Shown here one piece after another: positions 1 to 9,847 of a DNA stretch of 64,000 nucleotides. Position 1 is the stretch's first letter; the number at the start of each line of letters is the position of its first letter. The notes below the pieces were generated by a model. That model did no database searches. It was not told the DNA's origin and worked only from the letters and a program-made list of their open reading frames with translations. This stretch comes from an uncultured Eggerthellaceae bacterium (GTDB lineage Bacteria > Actinomycetota > Coriobacteriia > Coriobacteriales > Eggerthellaceae), in assembly GCA_947565185.1 (NCBI GenBank), contig CANODU010000003.1, forward strand, positions 29,486-93,485, written 5' to 3'. The translations under genes were made by a program, and so were the position numbers.

Positions 1-818
1 GCTTTCAGGCGGTCGAGCGCACGGCGATACACGGACACCACGGCATGCACGTATTCGGGCGACTTCATGCGCCCCTCCACCTTGAGCGATGCCACGCCAG
101 CACGCACAAGATCCTCAAGGCGCGAAGCAGTGGCAAGGTCTTTCGGAGAGAGGAGGAACTCGCCCGGCACCTTGGCCTCACGGTCGGGATCATCCGTGGT
201 CACAAGAGCATACGGAAGCCGGCATGCTTGAGCGCATACGCCCCGATTCGCCGACCTGCCGCCGATGAGGGAGGAGAGGAGGCACTGGCCGGAATAGCAG
301 ATGCAGAGCGCGCCATGAGCGAACACCTCGCAGTCGACACCTGCTTCCTTGCCCACCGCCGCCAGATGCGTCACTTCGCCTAACGAGAGCTCCCGCGCAA
401 GCGTCACGCGCGATGCTCCCAGCTCTGCTGCGGCCAAGAGTCCCTCTTCGGAATGGATGTTCATCTGAGTGGAGATGTGCAAAGCACGAGGCGGAAGCAT
501 CTGCGAGATGCGGAGCGCCAGACCCAGATCCTGCACGATGAAGGCATCTGCGCCACGCTCATAGGCCTGGCGCACCAACAGAAGAGCATCGTCCATCTCA
601 TCGGGCAGGATGAGGGTGTTCGCAGTGATATAGAGCTTCACGCCGCGCAGATGCGCATAGCGCGCAGCCTCTTCCAAGGAATCCAGCGTGAAGTTGTCAG
701 CGTTCAGGCGAGCATTGAAGCGATCGAGCCCCAGATAGACCGCATCAGCGCCGCCGCGCACCGCCGCGTTCAGCGCAGCCTTGCTGCCGGCAGGCGCTAA
801 GAGCTCAGGGATATCCAT
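1..818 (-). CDS. Peptidase U32 family protein (partial, C-terminus outside window)
   Basis: Reading the minus strand from the ATG at 818 gives MDIPELLAPAGSKAAL, the classic N-terminus of U32 peptidase-like proteins, followed by GGADAVYLGLDRFNAR. Further on are HISTQMNIHS, CEVFAHGALCICYSGQC and the Cys-rich GRSANRGVCAQACRLPY stretch. Family members include collagenase-like proteases and the RlhA/TrhP proteins that act in RNA hydroxylation; which activity this one has cannot be told from sequence. The frame stays open to base 1, so at least 272 residues are present and the C-terminus is missing. It starts 24 nt after the lipoprotein gene at 843-1358, probably in one transcript. A second U32 protein lies at 52345-53619. 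Confidence 0.9.
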   Translation of the reverse strand, partial: MDIPELLAPAGSKAALNAAVRGGADAVYLGLDRFNARLNADNFTLDSLEEAARYAHLRGVKLYITANTLILPDEMDDALLLVRQAYERGADAFIVQDLGLALRISQMLPPRALHISTQMNIHSEEGLLAAAELGASRVTLARELSLGEVTHLAAVGKEAGVDCEVFAHGALCICYSGQCLLSSLIGGRSANRGVCAQACRLPYALVTTDDPDREAKVPGEFLLSPKDLATASRLEDLVRAGVASLKVEGRMKSPEYVHAVVSVYRRALDRLK

Positions 819-842
819 CAGAGGGTCACGGCAGCGTCACGC

Positions 843-1358
843 TCACATCTCTGTGGCAGACTTGTCAGCATCTTCCAATGCCTGCACAGCCGCATCGTAT
901 TGTTCCTGCAACGCAGCGATGCGGTCAGCATAGGTGTCGTAGGCGAAGGGATTGCGCGTGGTGGCGGTATCTATCTCCGTGTACAGAGCGAGGTAGCCGT
1001 TGAGCGCATCCTTCAGCTGATAGCATGCATCGACGTACTTCTGCTTCAGTTCGCCCAGCTCTTCAGGAGCTTCTATCTCAGAGATCTGATCCACCACAGC
1101 GAAGGCGCTGTCTGCCTGCACCCGCATGGAGACGGCATCCTCACGAGCAACGGCATCGGTGAATGAGGCCATCTTCTCCTTGAGGTCATCGACCGCCTGG
1201 TTCATGTCTGCCATGTAGCTACGCGATGTGGGACCAGCCTCCTCTTCGGCTGATGACGAGGCCGCTGGCTGAGCGCAGCCCGCAAGAGCGGCACAGCAGA
1301 TGAGGGCACCGAGGGCGGCGATGGGCAAGATACGCTTGATGGTGTTCGCAAAGGACAT
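843..1358 (-). CDS. Putative lipoprotein, unknown function
   Basis: The product is 171 aa. It has a positively charged start, a hydrophobic signal segment (about residues 10-27) and a lipobox ending LAGC, then a Ser/Ala/Glu-rich linker typical of an exported lipoprotein. The mature part is acidic and predicted helical, with heptad-like stretches, and has no catalytic motif I recognise. An AGGAGAG ribosome site precedes the ATG, and a TATACT -10 lies about 33 nt upstream. The U32 peptidase gene follows. It may be a periplasmic-face helical binding or scaffold protein, but that is a guess. Confidence 0.8.
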   Translation of the reverse strand: MSFANTIKRILPIAALGALICCAALAGCAQPAASSSAEEEAGPTSRSYMADMNQAVDDLKEKMASFTDAVAREDAVSMRVQADSAFAVVDQISEIEAPEELGELKQKYVDACYQLKDALNGYLALYTEIDTATTRNPFAYDTYADRIAALQEQYDAAVQALEDADKSATEM

Positions 1359-1390
1359 GGAAGCTCTCCTGGTTCTTGGGTCAAATGAGC

Positions 1391-1396
1391 AGTATA
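1391..1396 (-). promoter_or_regulatory. -10 element of the lipoprotein gene
   Basis: The minus strand reads TATACT here, about 33 nt before the ATG at 1358. No convincing -35 is visible. It sits between the hairpin at 1435-1469 and the gene, as expected if the lipoprotein has its own promoter. Confidence 0.4.
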
Positions 1397-1434
1397 GCTC
1401 AAGCGGGACCGAGCGCTTGCGGGCTCAGAACGGG

Positions 1435-1469
1435 AAGAGGGATGGAAGGACGCTCCCTCCATCCCTCTT
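1435..1469 (-). terminator. Stem-loop after the cyclophilin gene
   Basis: The arms AAGAGGGATGGA and TCCATCCCTCTT form a perfect 12-bp stem that can be lengthened inward through GGA/TCC pairs. It lies 22 nt beyond the cyclophilin stop and before the lipoprotein promoter. There is no long U-tract, so termination may be weak or the hairpin may be an mRNA-end stabiliser. Confidence 0.5.
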
Positions 1470-1490
1470 GATCGCTCAGGCAAAGATGCA

Positions 1491-2171
1491 TCAATCGGTG
1501 ATGGTGATGCTCTTGATGACGGGCTGATTCGCCTCATCGCTGATGGCGCCCATGTTCGCTCCATCAGCATAGGCCACGTGATCGGTCACGATCTGATCGA
1601 TCACCGCCATGCCCGCATCATCGATGGTGCCGAACGCGGCATATTGGCCATCAAGGCTGGGACCCACTTGGCTGGCATTGCCCAACGTCACGAAGAACGT
1701 GCTGGAAGCAGAGTCCGGCATGGACGTGCGCGCCATGGCCACGACGCCTCGATCGAAGTTGTCAGCCAAAGGATTGTCGATGCCATTCGAGGAGAATTCA
1801 CCGCGTATGGTCTCAAGCTCAGGATCATTGCCCGCTGCGTTGTTGCCCAGCGTGCCCCCCTGCAGGCAGAAGCCGTCTTCTATGCGATAGAACGTCTTGC
1901 CGTCATAGTAGCCTTCGCGAGCAAGGTTCATGAAGTTCTCCACCGTCTGCGGCGCGGCGTCTCCATCCAGTTCGATGGTGATGGGATCATAGCCTTCCAC
2001 GTTCAGCGTTGCATGGTGGATGCCCACGCCCTCCGCGGATCCCGAAGCGGCACCATCGCCAGAAGAGGACTGGCCCGAGCAGCCTACCAGAGCCATGAGG
2101 GCAGCCAAGAGGAGGGCGGCCACCAGAGCGCTGGCTGCGCGCAGCCGATGAGCATGAGCGATCTTCGTCAT
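1491..2171 (-). CDS. Cyclophilin-type peptidyl-prolyl isomerase lipoprotein
   Basis: From the ATG at 2171 the product is 226 aa. Signal peptide and lipobox (ALVGC, about residue 34) predict a membrane-anchored extracytoplasmic lipoprotein. The cyclophilin domain shows VENFMNLAREGYYDGKTFYR, FCLQGG and a diverged FFVTL region, matching the family fold that catalyses proline cis-trans isomerisation and helps exported proteins fold. I chose 2171 because AAGGAA lies 9 nt upstream; ATG codons at 2180 and 2207 are in frame but less well spaced. The usual FxRVI...QGGD segment reads FYRIEDGFCLQGGT, so the catalytic Arg is kept. Confidence 0.88.
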   Translation of the reverse strand: MTKIAHAHRLRAASALVAALLLAALMALVGCSGQSSSGDGAASGSAEGVGIHHATLNVEGYDPITIELDGDAAPQTVENFMNLAREGYYDGKTFYRIEDGFCLQGGTLGNNAAGNDPELETIRGEFSSNGIDNPLADNFDRGVVAMARTSMPDSASSTFFVTLGNASQVGPSLDGQYAAFGTIDDAGMAVIDQIVTDHVAYADGANMGAISDEANQPVIKSITITD

Positions 2172-2297
2172 AGTCAGCATTTCCTTTCGTCGTTTTCTTG
2201 CAAGCATTCAGGATACGATACGGTGCCCCTTAAGGGCAAAAACTCCATGGGATGCGCGGAAGCAGTGCGCTCCTTGTGGCTGCGTGGCATCATGCTG

Positions 2298-5200
2298 TCA
2301 CGCGGAAGCGCGCTTCTCTGCCAGGTTGGCCTTCGCCACCGCGATCATGAGCTTGATGCGATTGAGCTGGTTCACCTCAGAAGCGCCGGGGTCGTAGTCC
2401 ACAGCCACGATGTTGCTCTCCGGATAGCGGCGGCGCAGCTCCTTGATGACGGACTTGCCCACCACATGATTCGGCAAGCATGCGAAGGGCTGCGTGCACA
2501 CCACGTTCGGGCATCCTGAACGGATGAGCTCCACCATCTCTGCCGTGAGCAGCCATCCCTCTCCCATGGAATTGCAAAGGGACAGGATCTCTGAAGCGTA
2601 TTCAGCCAGCTCGTAGATGTCTGCCGGTGGACTGAAGCGCTGGCTCTTCTTGAGCGCTTCAGTGACAGGGCGACGCAGCTCCTTCACGGCACGCAGCCCG
2701 ATGCGGCTACCCAGCGCGCTCTTCGCAGATTTCCCGATCTGGCGCTGGAAGATGCCGCCGGCTATGCCGAACAGGAAGAACTCGATGAGCCCCGGCACGA
2801 CCGCTTCGCACCCTTCGGCTTCTATCTGCTCCACGATCTGGTTGTTCGCCGTGGGGTGGAACTTGACCAGGATCTCTCCCACCACGCCCACGCGCGGCTT
2901 CGTGCCCTCCCCTTGCAGGGGCAGCGTGTCGAAGTCGTCCACGATCTGGTTCACGGTCTTCTTGAATTCGCCCATCTTCACGCCTTGAGCTATCTGCTCC
3001 TTCGTCACGCTCATCCAGTGATCGAACAGGCGATCGGCGCTGCCCGGCTCCACTTCGTAGGGACGCGTGCGATACAGGCACATCATGAGCAGGTCTCCAT
3101 ACTGCAGGGCGAAGATGGCCTGATAGAGCATGGCCGGCGTCACCTTGAAGCCCGGGTTCACCTCGCCCAGGTCTTTGAAGGAGAGCGCGATCACAGGGAT
3201 GTGACCCAGACCCGCCGCTTTCAAGGCCTTGCGGATGAGCGAGATGTAATTCGTGGCACGGCAGCCGCCGCCGGTCTGCGTGATGAGCACAGCCAGCTTG
3301 TCCGTGTCGTACTCACCGCTGGTGACGGCTTCCATGATCTGACCCGTGACCAAGATGGACGGATAGCAGATGTCGTTGTTCACGTACTTGAGGCCCGCAT
3401 CCACCGCCTCAGTATCAACGCTGGGCAGAAGCTCCAGGTTGTAGCCGTTCGCGTGGAAGATGGGGAGCAGAAGCTCGAAGTGGATGGGGGCCATCTGCGG
3501 AGCCAGGATGGTATAGCCCTCCTCCTTCATCTGCTCCGTGAACTGCGGGCGGTCGAATTCGGTTGAGGTGGCTTCGCGCTGCTTGACTTCCGCATCCACG
3601 ATCACGCCGTCAGCCTTCTGCGTGAAGCTCTCCGGCACCAGCGCATCTATGCCCTCAGCGCTGATGCACGCCGCGGGACAGCCCCGACGCTCTGCCGCGG
3701 CATCTGCCTTAGCCTCAGCTTCCTCATCCGCTTGATCCTTCAGCGCCGCCAGCAAGCTGCGCACGCGAATGCGCGCCGCGCCCAAGTTCGACACCTCGTC
3801 TATCTTGAGAACGGTGTACACCTTGCCCGCCGCTTCCAAGACCTCCTGCACCTGGTCAGTGGTGAGCGCATCCAGACCGCATCCAAAGGAGTTCAGCTGG
3901 ATCATGTCCAGATCCTTGCGCTGGGTGACCACCTTCGCCGCTGCATAGAGGCGCGTGTGATACATCCATTGATCCACCACGCGGATGGGCCGCTCCAGCT
4001 GCCCCAGATGCGCGATGGAGTCTTCGGTGAGCACCGCCAAGCCGAAGCTGGTGAGCAATTCCGGGATGGCATGGTTGATCTCTGGGTCTTGATGATAGGG
4101 GCGTCCGGCTAACACGATGCCATGAGTGCCGGTCTCCTCCATCCAGGCCAGCGTTTCGGTGCCCTTGCGACGGATGTCGCGCTTGAAGGCTTCGTCTTCG
4201 GCCCACGCCGCATCCACTGCATCATCTATCTCGGTCTGCGTGAGATGCGGACCGTGCTTCATGACGGAATCCTTGAACGTCTTCGAGAGCTCCTTGTACA
4301 GGCGCTCTTTCAGCTTCTCCTTGTTGTCATAGGGAAGCCAGGGGGACACGAACGCCGTTGCGCTGTCCTTGAGCTCGTCGATGTTCAGGCGCAGCGCCTC
4401 CGGATAGCTGGCCACGATGGGGCAGTTGAAGTGGTTGCCCGCCGTCTCATCTTCTTGGCGCTCCCATTTGCTGCAGGGCATCCAGATGAAATCCGGCTCC
4501 TTGCCCAGAAGGTCCATGATGTGCCCATGGGAGAGCTTCGCCGGATAGCACACCGACTCCGAAGGCATGGATTCGATGCCCGCTTCGTAGGTCTTCTTGT
4601 TGGACGGGTCGGACAACACCACGCGGTAGCCCAAGTTCGTGAAGAACGTGAACCAGAAGGGGTAGTTCTCATACATGTTGAGCGCACGGGGAATGCCCAC
4701 CGTGCCACGCGTGGCCTCTTCGGGCTCAAGGGGCGTGTAATGGTCGAACAGGCGCTGGGATTTCCAGGCGAAGAGGTTCGGCACGTTGGACGCGGTCTTG
4801 TCAGCCCCGAGCGATTCGCCCTTCTCGCAGCGATTGCCCGTGATGAAGCGGCGATGCTTGCCCGTCTGCTCGTTCAGACCGAAATCGTTCACCGTGAGCA
4901 GGCAGCTGTTGGCGCACCCCTTGCACCGCACGGTGCGATGCGAAGGCGAGAGCGCTTGGATCTCTTCTAAGGAGAGCAAGCTGCTCTTCGGCACCTTGGG
5001 TCCCACATCGAGAGAAAGGGGCTCATCTTCTGTCAGCCGGCGCGTCACCTCGAAACGGTCGCGCGCCAAGAGCGCGGCGCCGAACGCTCCCATGTTGCCA
5101 GCGATGTCAGGGCGCACGGCATTCACTTCGGAGAGCTGTTCGAAGGCGCGCAAGACGGCATCGTTCAAGAACGTGCCGCCCTGCACGATCACATTCGTGC

Positions 5201-6953
5201 CCACATCGTGGGGGTCGCGGATCTTGATGACCTTGAACAGCGCATTCTTGATGACCGAGATGGCAAGGCCCGCCGCGATGTCTCCAACGGTGGCGCCTTC
5301 CTTCTGCGCCTGCTTGACGCGGCTGTTCATGAACACCGTGCAGCGGCTGCCCAGATCCACCGGCGACGTGGCCTTGATGGCCGTGGCGGCGAAGTCCTTG
5401 ACATCCAACCCGAGGCCCGACGCGAAGCTCTCGATGAAGCTACCGCAGCCTGATGAGCATGCCTCGTTCAGCATGATGTGGTCGATCACGCCGTCCTTCA
5501 CGCGCAGGCACTTCATGTCCTGGCCGCCGATGTCCAAGATGAACTCCACGCCAGGCAGCATCTCTTGGGCCCCACGCAGATGCGCGACGGTCTCTATCTC
5601 ACCGGAATCCACCTGCAACGCCTCCAGCAAGAGCCCTTCGCCATAGCCCGTGACCGTGGAATGCGCTATCTCCACGAGCGGCTCACCTGTCTGCGCATCC
5701 TTTGGGAGCGCCTCGTAGAGCTCTGCGATGGCCGTCTTCGCACATCCCAGCACGTCTCCTTTGTTGGAGGCATACGTGGACCACAGCAACTCTCCGTCCT
5801 GGCCGATGAGCGCCGCTTTGAAGGTGGTGGAGCCCGCATCGATGCCCAGATAGGCCAGACCTCGGTATTCGTCCAAGGACCCGCGGCGGACGCGCTCATG
5901 AGCGTGGCGCTCAGCGAATTCCCGATACTCTTCCTCATCGGCGAACAACGGCTCTAGGCGCACCACCTCTGAGCCTTGCATGTCCCCCAAACCTTCCAAA
6001 CGTCCGATGACGTCAGTCAGCGTCTCCACCTTCGCCCCTTCGCGTGCACCCGCGATGGCCGCGCCGCATGCCACGAACAGATGCGCGTTGCCCGGGACGA
6101 TGATGGCGTCATCATCCAGCTCCAGCGTCTCATAGAAGCGACGCCTCAGCTCTGGCAGATACTGCAACGGACCACCCAAGAACGCGACGTTGCCCCGGAT
6201 GGGGCGTCCACAGGCAAGGCCGGATATGGTCTGGGTGACCACTGACTGGAAGATGGAAGCAGCGATGTCCTCGCGCTTGGCGCCTTCGTTCAACAGCGGC
6301 TGCACGTCGGTCTTCGCGAACACGCCACAGCGGCTGGCAATGGGATAGATGGTGGTATGGCTGGCGGCCAATGCGTTGAGACCACCCGCGTCCGTATCCA
6401 GAAGCGAGGCCATCTGGTCGATGAACGCACCGGTACCGCCGGCGCACGTGCCGTTCATGCGCTGTTCGATGCCGCCATCGAAGTAGATGATCTTCGCGTC
6501 TTCGCCGCCCAGCTCTATGGCCACATCCGTGTACGGGATGAACGTCTCCACGGCCGTCTTGGATGCGATGACCTCTTGGATGAACTTCACATCCAGCCAT
6601 TGGGACAGCAAAAGGCCACCTGAACCGGTGATGGCGATGGTCATGGGCTCGGTGGGGAATTCCGCTTGCGCTTGGCGCAGCACATCTATGATGGTGGCAC
6701 GCACATCGGCATGATGGCGCTGATAGACCGACCAGAGGCATTCATCGTGCGCATTCAGGACAGCCAGCTTCACGGTGGTGGAACCGACATCTATCCCGAT
6801 ATGCAGTGAAGCCTCCCCGTCCGCGGGAACGGACGGAAGGCGTTTTTCTGAGAGCGCATCTACGCAAAGGCGCGGCTCTAAGCTCTCATCTGCGCCCTGG
6901 GCGCTCTCATCTTGGTCAGCAGGGATGGTCACGTACTTGGATTGCTTGCTCAT
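2298..6953 (-). CDS. Large acyl-CoA dehydratase activase-like protein (two BadF/HgdC ATPase domains plus DUF2229/HgdB-like region)
   Basis: The protein has 1551 aa. Two ASKHA-type activator domains begin at GIDVGSTT (residues 53-60) and GIDAGSTT (about 370-377). Each carries a Cys in a (N)GTCAGGTG- or [12 protein letters not shown] loop plus a second Cys (SRCGVF, SRCTVF), the ligands that bridge a [4Fe-4S] cluster in 2-hydroxyacyl-CoA dehydratase activators. A Cys-rich segment ([10 protein letters not shown], about residue 675) leads into the DUF2229 and D-subunit-like part with [14 protein letters not shown] and NNDICYPS. Known activators drive ATP-dependent electron injection. The substrate of these giant fused proteins is not established. 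No dehydratase subunits are adjacent. AAAAGGAA precedes the ATG. Confidence 0.9.
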   Translation of the reverse strand: MSKQSKYVTIPADQDESAQGADESLEPRLCVDALSEKRLPSVPADGEASLHIGIDVGSTTVKLAVLNAHDECLWSVYQRHHADVRATIIDVLRQAQAEFPTEPMTIAITGSGGLLLSQWLDVKFIQEVIASKTAVETFIPYTDVAIELGGEDAKIIYFDGGIEQRMNGTCAGGTGAFIDQMASLLDTDAGGLNALAASHTTIYPIASRCGVFAKTDVQPLLNEGAKREDIAASIFQSVVTQTISGLACGRPIRGNVAFLGGPLQYLPELRRRFYETLELDDDAIIVPGNAHLFVACGAAIAGAREGAKVETLTDVIGRLEGLGDMQGSEVVRLEPLFADEEEYREFAERHAHERVRRGSLDEYRGLAYLGIDAGSTTFKAALIGQDGELLWSTYASNKGDVLGCAKTAIAELYEALPKDAQTGEPLVEIAHSTVTGYGEGLLLEALQVDSGEIETVAHLRGAQEMLPGVEFILDIGGQDMKCLRVKDGVIDHIMLNEACSSGCGSFIESFASGLGLDVKDFAATAIKATSPVDLGSRCTVFMNSRVKQAQKEGATVGDIAAGLAISVIKNALFKVIKIRDPHDVGTNVIVQGGTFLNDAVLRAFEQLSEVNAVRPDIAGNMGAFGAALLARDRFEVTRRLTEDEPLSLDVGPKVPKSSLLSLEEIQALSPSHRTVRCKGCANSCLLTVNDFGLNEQTGKHRRFITGNRCEKGESLGADKTASNVPNLFAWKSQRLFDHYTPLEPEEATRGTVGIPRALNMYENYPFWFTFFTNLGYRVVLSDPSNKKTYEAGIESMPSESVCYPAKLSHGHIMDLLGKEPDFIWMPCSKWERQEDETAGNHFNCPIVASYPEALRLNIDELKDSATAFVSPWLPYDNKEKLKERLYKELSKTFKDSVMKHGPHLTQTEIDDAVDAAWAEDEAFKRDIRRKGTETLAWMEETGTHGIVLAGRPYHQDPEINHAIPELLTSFGLAVLTEDSIAHLGQLERPIRVVDQWMYHTRLYAAAKVVTQRKDLDMIQLNSFGCGLDALTTDQVQEVLEAAGKVYTVLKIDEVSNLGAARIRVRSLLAALKDQADEEAEAKADAAAERRGCPAACISAEGIDALVPESFTQKADGVIVDAEVKQREATSTEFDRPQFTEQMKEEGYTILAPQMAPIHFELLLPIFHANGYNLELLPSVDTEAVDAGLKYVNNDICYPSILVTGQIMEAVTSGEYDTDKLAVLITQTGGGCRATNYISLIRKALKAAGLGHIPVIALSFKDLGEVNPGFKVTPAMLYQAIFALQYGDLLMMCLYRTRPYEVEPGSADRLFDHWMSVTKEQIAQGVKMGEFKKTVNQIVDDFDTLPLQGEGTKPRVGVVGEILVKFHPTANNQIVEQIEAEGCEAVVPGLIEFFLFGIAGGIFQRQIGKSAKSALGSRIGLRAVKELRRPVTEALKKSQRFSPPADIYELAEYASEILSLCNSMGEGWLLTAEMVELIRSGCPNVVCTQPFACLPNHVVGKSVIKELRRRYPESNIVAVDYDPGASEVNQLNRIKLMIAVAKANLAEKRASA

Positions 6954-6989
6954 TCAGCATTCCTTTTGATCCAGGATATCTTTGGGAGC

Positions 6990-6995
6990 ATTTTA
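6990..6995 (-). promoter_or_regulatory. Putative -10 of the activase gene
   Basis: TAAAAT on the minus strand, 36 nt before the start codon of the 1551-residue protein. The -35 region is weak, so this is a position-and-sequence guess. Confidence 0.3.
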
Positions 6996-7085
6996 GTTCA
7001 GAGTGCCGCATTTGCCCATCACCTCACGAAAAACATAGAACATAGGTTCGCATGATCCGCTTCAGAGCGAAGAGCCCCCTCCAGC

Positions 7086-8330
7086 TCAGCTCATGCACGC
7101 AACAGGCGTCAGGCTCACGATGTTCTCCACGTGATCGGTATGGGGGAACATGTCCACTGGCTGCACGGCTTCTATGTCGTATCCGCGCTTTCGAAGGAGA
7201 TCCACATCCCGCGCTTGCGTCTTCGGATTGCAGGATATGTAGACGATGCGATGAGGGCGCAAGCGAGCAGCGGCCTCAAGGAACGCAGGGGTGGAGCCAG
7301 CACGCGGCGGATCCATCATCAAGATGAGATGCTCTTTGGCCAGCCCCTCTTCGCTGCGTGTGCCCTGCGCCATCTGCTCGAGGAACTGCGTTGCATCCGC
7401 ACAGACGAACTCCGCCGCGTCCACCCCATTGTGCCGCGCATTCTGCCGAGCATCAGCCACAGCATCCGCCGTTGCCTCCACGCCGATGACGCGCCCTGCT
7501 CCGCGCTTCGCCGCCACCAATCCGATGGTGCCCGTCCCGCAGTAGGCGTCGATGAGCACATCGTGCGGCCCCGCATCCGCCATGGCCACGGCAGCGTCAT
7601 AGAGCGCTTCTGCCTGCACGGCGTTGACCTGGAAGAACGAACCCGAAGAGATGCGGAAGCGCAGCCCGCACAGATCATCCAAGATGAATCCCGGGCCATA
7701 GAGCGTGCGCTCCTCCTCCCCTAAGATCACGTTCGTGCGCCGCTCGTTCACGTTCTGCACCACGGTGGTGATCTCAGGGACGCGCTGCACCAACGCGCGG
7801 CAGAAGGATTTCGAAGACGGGAACGCCTCTCCGTTGGTCACGATGGTGACCAGAAGCTCCCCGGTGCGCCCCGCGCGTGCCACCACGTGGCGCACGAAGC
7901 CCGTATGCGCATCCTCATCATAGGGCGGGATGGACCACTTCTCCATGAGGCTGCGCACGGCAAGCGTTGCCGCCTTCGCCGCTTGGTTCTCCAACAAGCA
8001 CCCATCCGTCGGCACGATCCGGTGCGTGCCCTTGGCATACATCCCCGTGAGCACGGAACCCGGCGCACCTCCCCGCCCGCTTCGCTTCCCGCGCTTGGGT
8101 CCGCGATGCTGAGCAGGCGCATAGGGAGCGATCACCTTGTTGCGGTAATGGAAAGGGTCCGCCATCCCCACGATGGGCTGGATCAGACCGCGCTCGGCTG
8201 CGTCAGGAAAGAGGTCAGCCACCTGGCGCTCTTTGGCTGCCAGCTGGCGTGCATAGGGCACGTCCAGCCACTGGCACGCGCCGCATGCGCCGAACGCAGA
8301 GCAGCTTCGCTTGTCTTGTGCATTTCCCAT
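7086..8330 (-). CDS. rlmD: 23S rRNA (uracil-5-)-methyltransferase, RlmD/RumA-type
   Basis: The 414-aa protein begins with a CSAFGACGACQW motif (Cys10, 16, 19), which with the later TDGCLLEN Cys would hold the [4Fe-4S] cluster of the RumA family. The SAM-binding region reads LIDAYCGTGTIGL, the substrate loop MDPPRAGS, and the catalytic nucleophile lies in YISCNPKT (about Cys367). These enzymes make m5U in 23S rRNA (or tRNA in the TrmA branch); RlmD, RlmC or the dual RlmCD cannot be separated by eye. There is no N-terminal TRAM domain, as the cluster motif is at the very start. It diverges from the MATE gene across 93 bp. Confidence 0.9.
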   Translation of the reverse strand: MGNAQDKRSCSAFGACGACQWLDVPYARQLAAKERQVADLFPDAAERGLIQPIVGMADPFHYRNKVIAPYAPAQHRGPKRGKRSGRGGAPGSVLTGMYAKGTHRIVPTDGCLLENQAAKAATLAVRSLMEKWSIPPYDEDAHTGFVRHVVARAGRTGELLVTIVTNGEAFPSSKSFCRALVQRVPEITTVVQNVNERRTNVILGEEERTLYGPGFILDDLCGLRFRISSGSFFQVNAVQAEALYDAAVAMADAGPHDVLIDAYCGTGTIGLVAAKRGAGRVIGVEATADAVADARQNARHNGVDAAEFVCADATQFLEQMAQGTRSEEGLAKEHLILMMDPPRAGSTPAFLEAAARLRPHRIVYISCNPKTQARDVDLLRKRGYDIEAVQPVDMFPHTDHVENIVSLTPVACMS

Positions 8331-8423
8331 GCGGCCATTCTACCGAATGGGCGCTTGCGCTACACTAGCCTGCTATTCATCTCATGCAGGACTTGCACAG
8401 GGCACATCTGTTGGAGGACGATG

Positions 8424-9770
8424 ATGACGCAGGATATGTCGCGGCATTTCACATGGGGCGCGCTTTTGCGCTTCACCGCACCTTCCATCGCCATGATGAT
8501 CTTCACATCCATCTACGGCATCGTAGATGGGCTGTTCGTATCCAACTTCGCGGGGAAGACGGCGTTCGCCGCCGTGAACTTCGTCATGCCCATCATCATG
8601 ATCCCCTCAGCCGTGGGCTTCATGATCGGCACCGGCGGATCAGCCATCGTCGCGAAGACGCGCGGCGAAGGAGATGACGCAGCGGCGAATCGGTACTTCA
8701 CGATGCTGGTCTATTCCGGCGCCATCATGGGCGTCATCTTGGCTATCGCAGGGATCTTGCTGGCTGAGCCCGTTTGCGCGCTCATGGGCGCACAAGGCCA
8801 GATGCTGGCTGATTGTGGCCTCTATGGGCGCATCATCTTCATATCGCTGCCCTTCTTCGTATTGCAATACGTCTTCCAGAGCTTCTTCGTGACTGCCGGC
8901 AAGCCACAGGTGGGCTTTGTGGTAGTGCTCATCGCCGGGAGCATGAACATCGTGTTAGATGCTCTGCTGGTGGGCGTCTTGGGGCTCGGGCTGGTGGGTG
9001 CCGCCGTGGCCACGAACGTGAGCGAGCTTTTGGGTGGCGGCATCCCGCTCATCTACTTCTGGCGCAAGAACAAGAGCTTCCTGCGCTTCGTGCGTGCGCC
9101 GTTCAAAGGCCGCATCTTGGGCCGCGCTTGCTTCAATGGCATGTCCGAGATGGTCACCAACATAGCCATGTCAGTGGTGAGCGTGCTCTACAACCTGCAG
9201 CTCATGCGCTACATCGGCGAGGACGGCGTGGCGGCCTATGGCGTCATCATGTACGTGGCCATGGTATTCGCCGCCATCTTCTTGGGCTATTCCATGGGTT
9301 CGAGTCCCCTCATGAGCTTCCAATACGGCGCCAAGAACCATCCTGAGATGCAGAACATCTTCAAGAAGAGCATCGTGTTCGTGACCGTCGGCGGCGTTGC
9401 CATGTTCCTGCTCTCAGAGATCTCAGCCGAATTGGTGGCGAACGTGTTCGTGGGATACGATGCGAACCTGCATGCGCTCACGGTAGAGAGCTTTCGGATC
9501 TATTCCATAGCCTATCTGTTCATCGGCTTCTCCGTCTATGGATCAGCCCTCTTCACATCCTTGGGCAACGGCCTGGTGTCGGCCGCCATAGCGCTTTTGC
9601 GGTCGCTTCTGTTCGAAGCGGGATGCGTGCTGTTGATGCCACTTGTCTTCGGGATCAATGGCATCTGGATATCCATCAGCGTGGCAGAGATAGCGTCGTT
9701 GGTGGTGACGCTCATCTTCATCCTCGCGCTGGGACGCCGCTATGGGTTCCTGAAGCCGAAGCGCTCGTGA
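8424..9770 (+). CDS. MATE family efflux transporter
   Basis: A 448-aa membrane protein with about 12 hydrophobic segments and MATE hallmarks: an N-terminal TAPSIAMMIFTSIYGIVDGLFVSNFAG and repeated MPIIMIPSAVGFMIGTGGSA-type segments. MATE proteins export organic cations or metabolites using H+ or Na+ gradients; the substrate here is unknown. The open frame runs back to 7887, but that part is the antisense shadow of rlmD. GGAGG at 8413-8417 sits 6 nt before the ATG at 8424, which fixes the start; ATG 8421 is too close. The gene converges on the UPF0210 gene, with a palindrome between the two stops. Confidence 0.92.
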   Translation: MTQDMSRHFTWGALLRFTAPSIAMMIFTSIYGIVDGLFVSNFAGKTAFAAVNFVMPIIMIPSAVGFMIGTGGSAIVAKTRGEGDDAAANRYFTMLVYSGAIMGVILAIAGILLAEPVCALMGAQGQMLADCGLYGRIIFISLPFFVLQYVFQSFFVTAGKPQVGFVVVLIAGSMNIVLDALLVGVLGLGLVGAAVATNVSELLGGGIPLIYFWRKNKSFLRFVRAPFKGRILGRACFNGMSEMVTNIAMSVVSVLYNLQLMRYIGEDGVAAYGVIMYVAMVFAAIFLGYSMGSSPLMSFQYGAKNHPEMQNIFKKSIVFVTVGGVAMFLLSEISAELVANVFVGYDANLHALTVESFRIYSIAYLFIGFSVYGSALFTSLGNGLVSAAIALLRSLLFEAGCVLLMPLVFGINGIWISISVAEIASLVVTLIFILALGRRYGFLKPKRS

Positions 9771-9773
9771 AGT

Positions 9774-9840
9774 GCATATCAGGGGGACGGAGGAGTGAGA
9801 CGCGCGGCGCGCATCTCACTCCTCCGTCCCCCTGATATGC
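9774..9840. repeat. Perfect inverted repeat (27-bp arms), family shared with 63891-64000
   Basis: Left arm 9774-9800 begins GCATATCAGGGGGACGGAGG; right arm 9814-9840 is its exact reverse complement; the 13-nt spacer is GC-only apart from its last base. It fills the gap between the converging MATE and UPF0210 genes and could act as a bidirectional transcription barrier. The ATCAGGGGGACGGAGG core recurs four times in the palindrome at the window end. It resembles the short palindromic repeats that accompany REP-associated tyrosine transposases, but no transposase is in this window. Confidence 0.85.
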
Positions 9841-9847
9841 TCCAGGA

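Noticed and set aside
7887..8423. N-terminal extension of the MATE frame
   Set aside because: Antisense to rlmD, His/Arg-rich, and the ribosome site at 8413-8417 fixes a later start.
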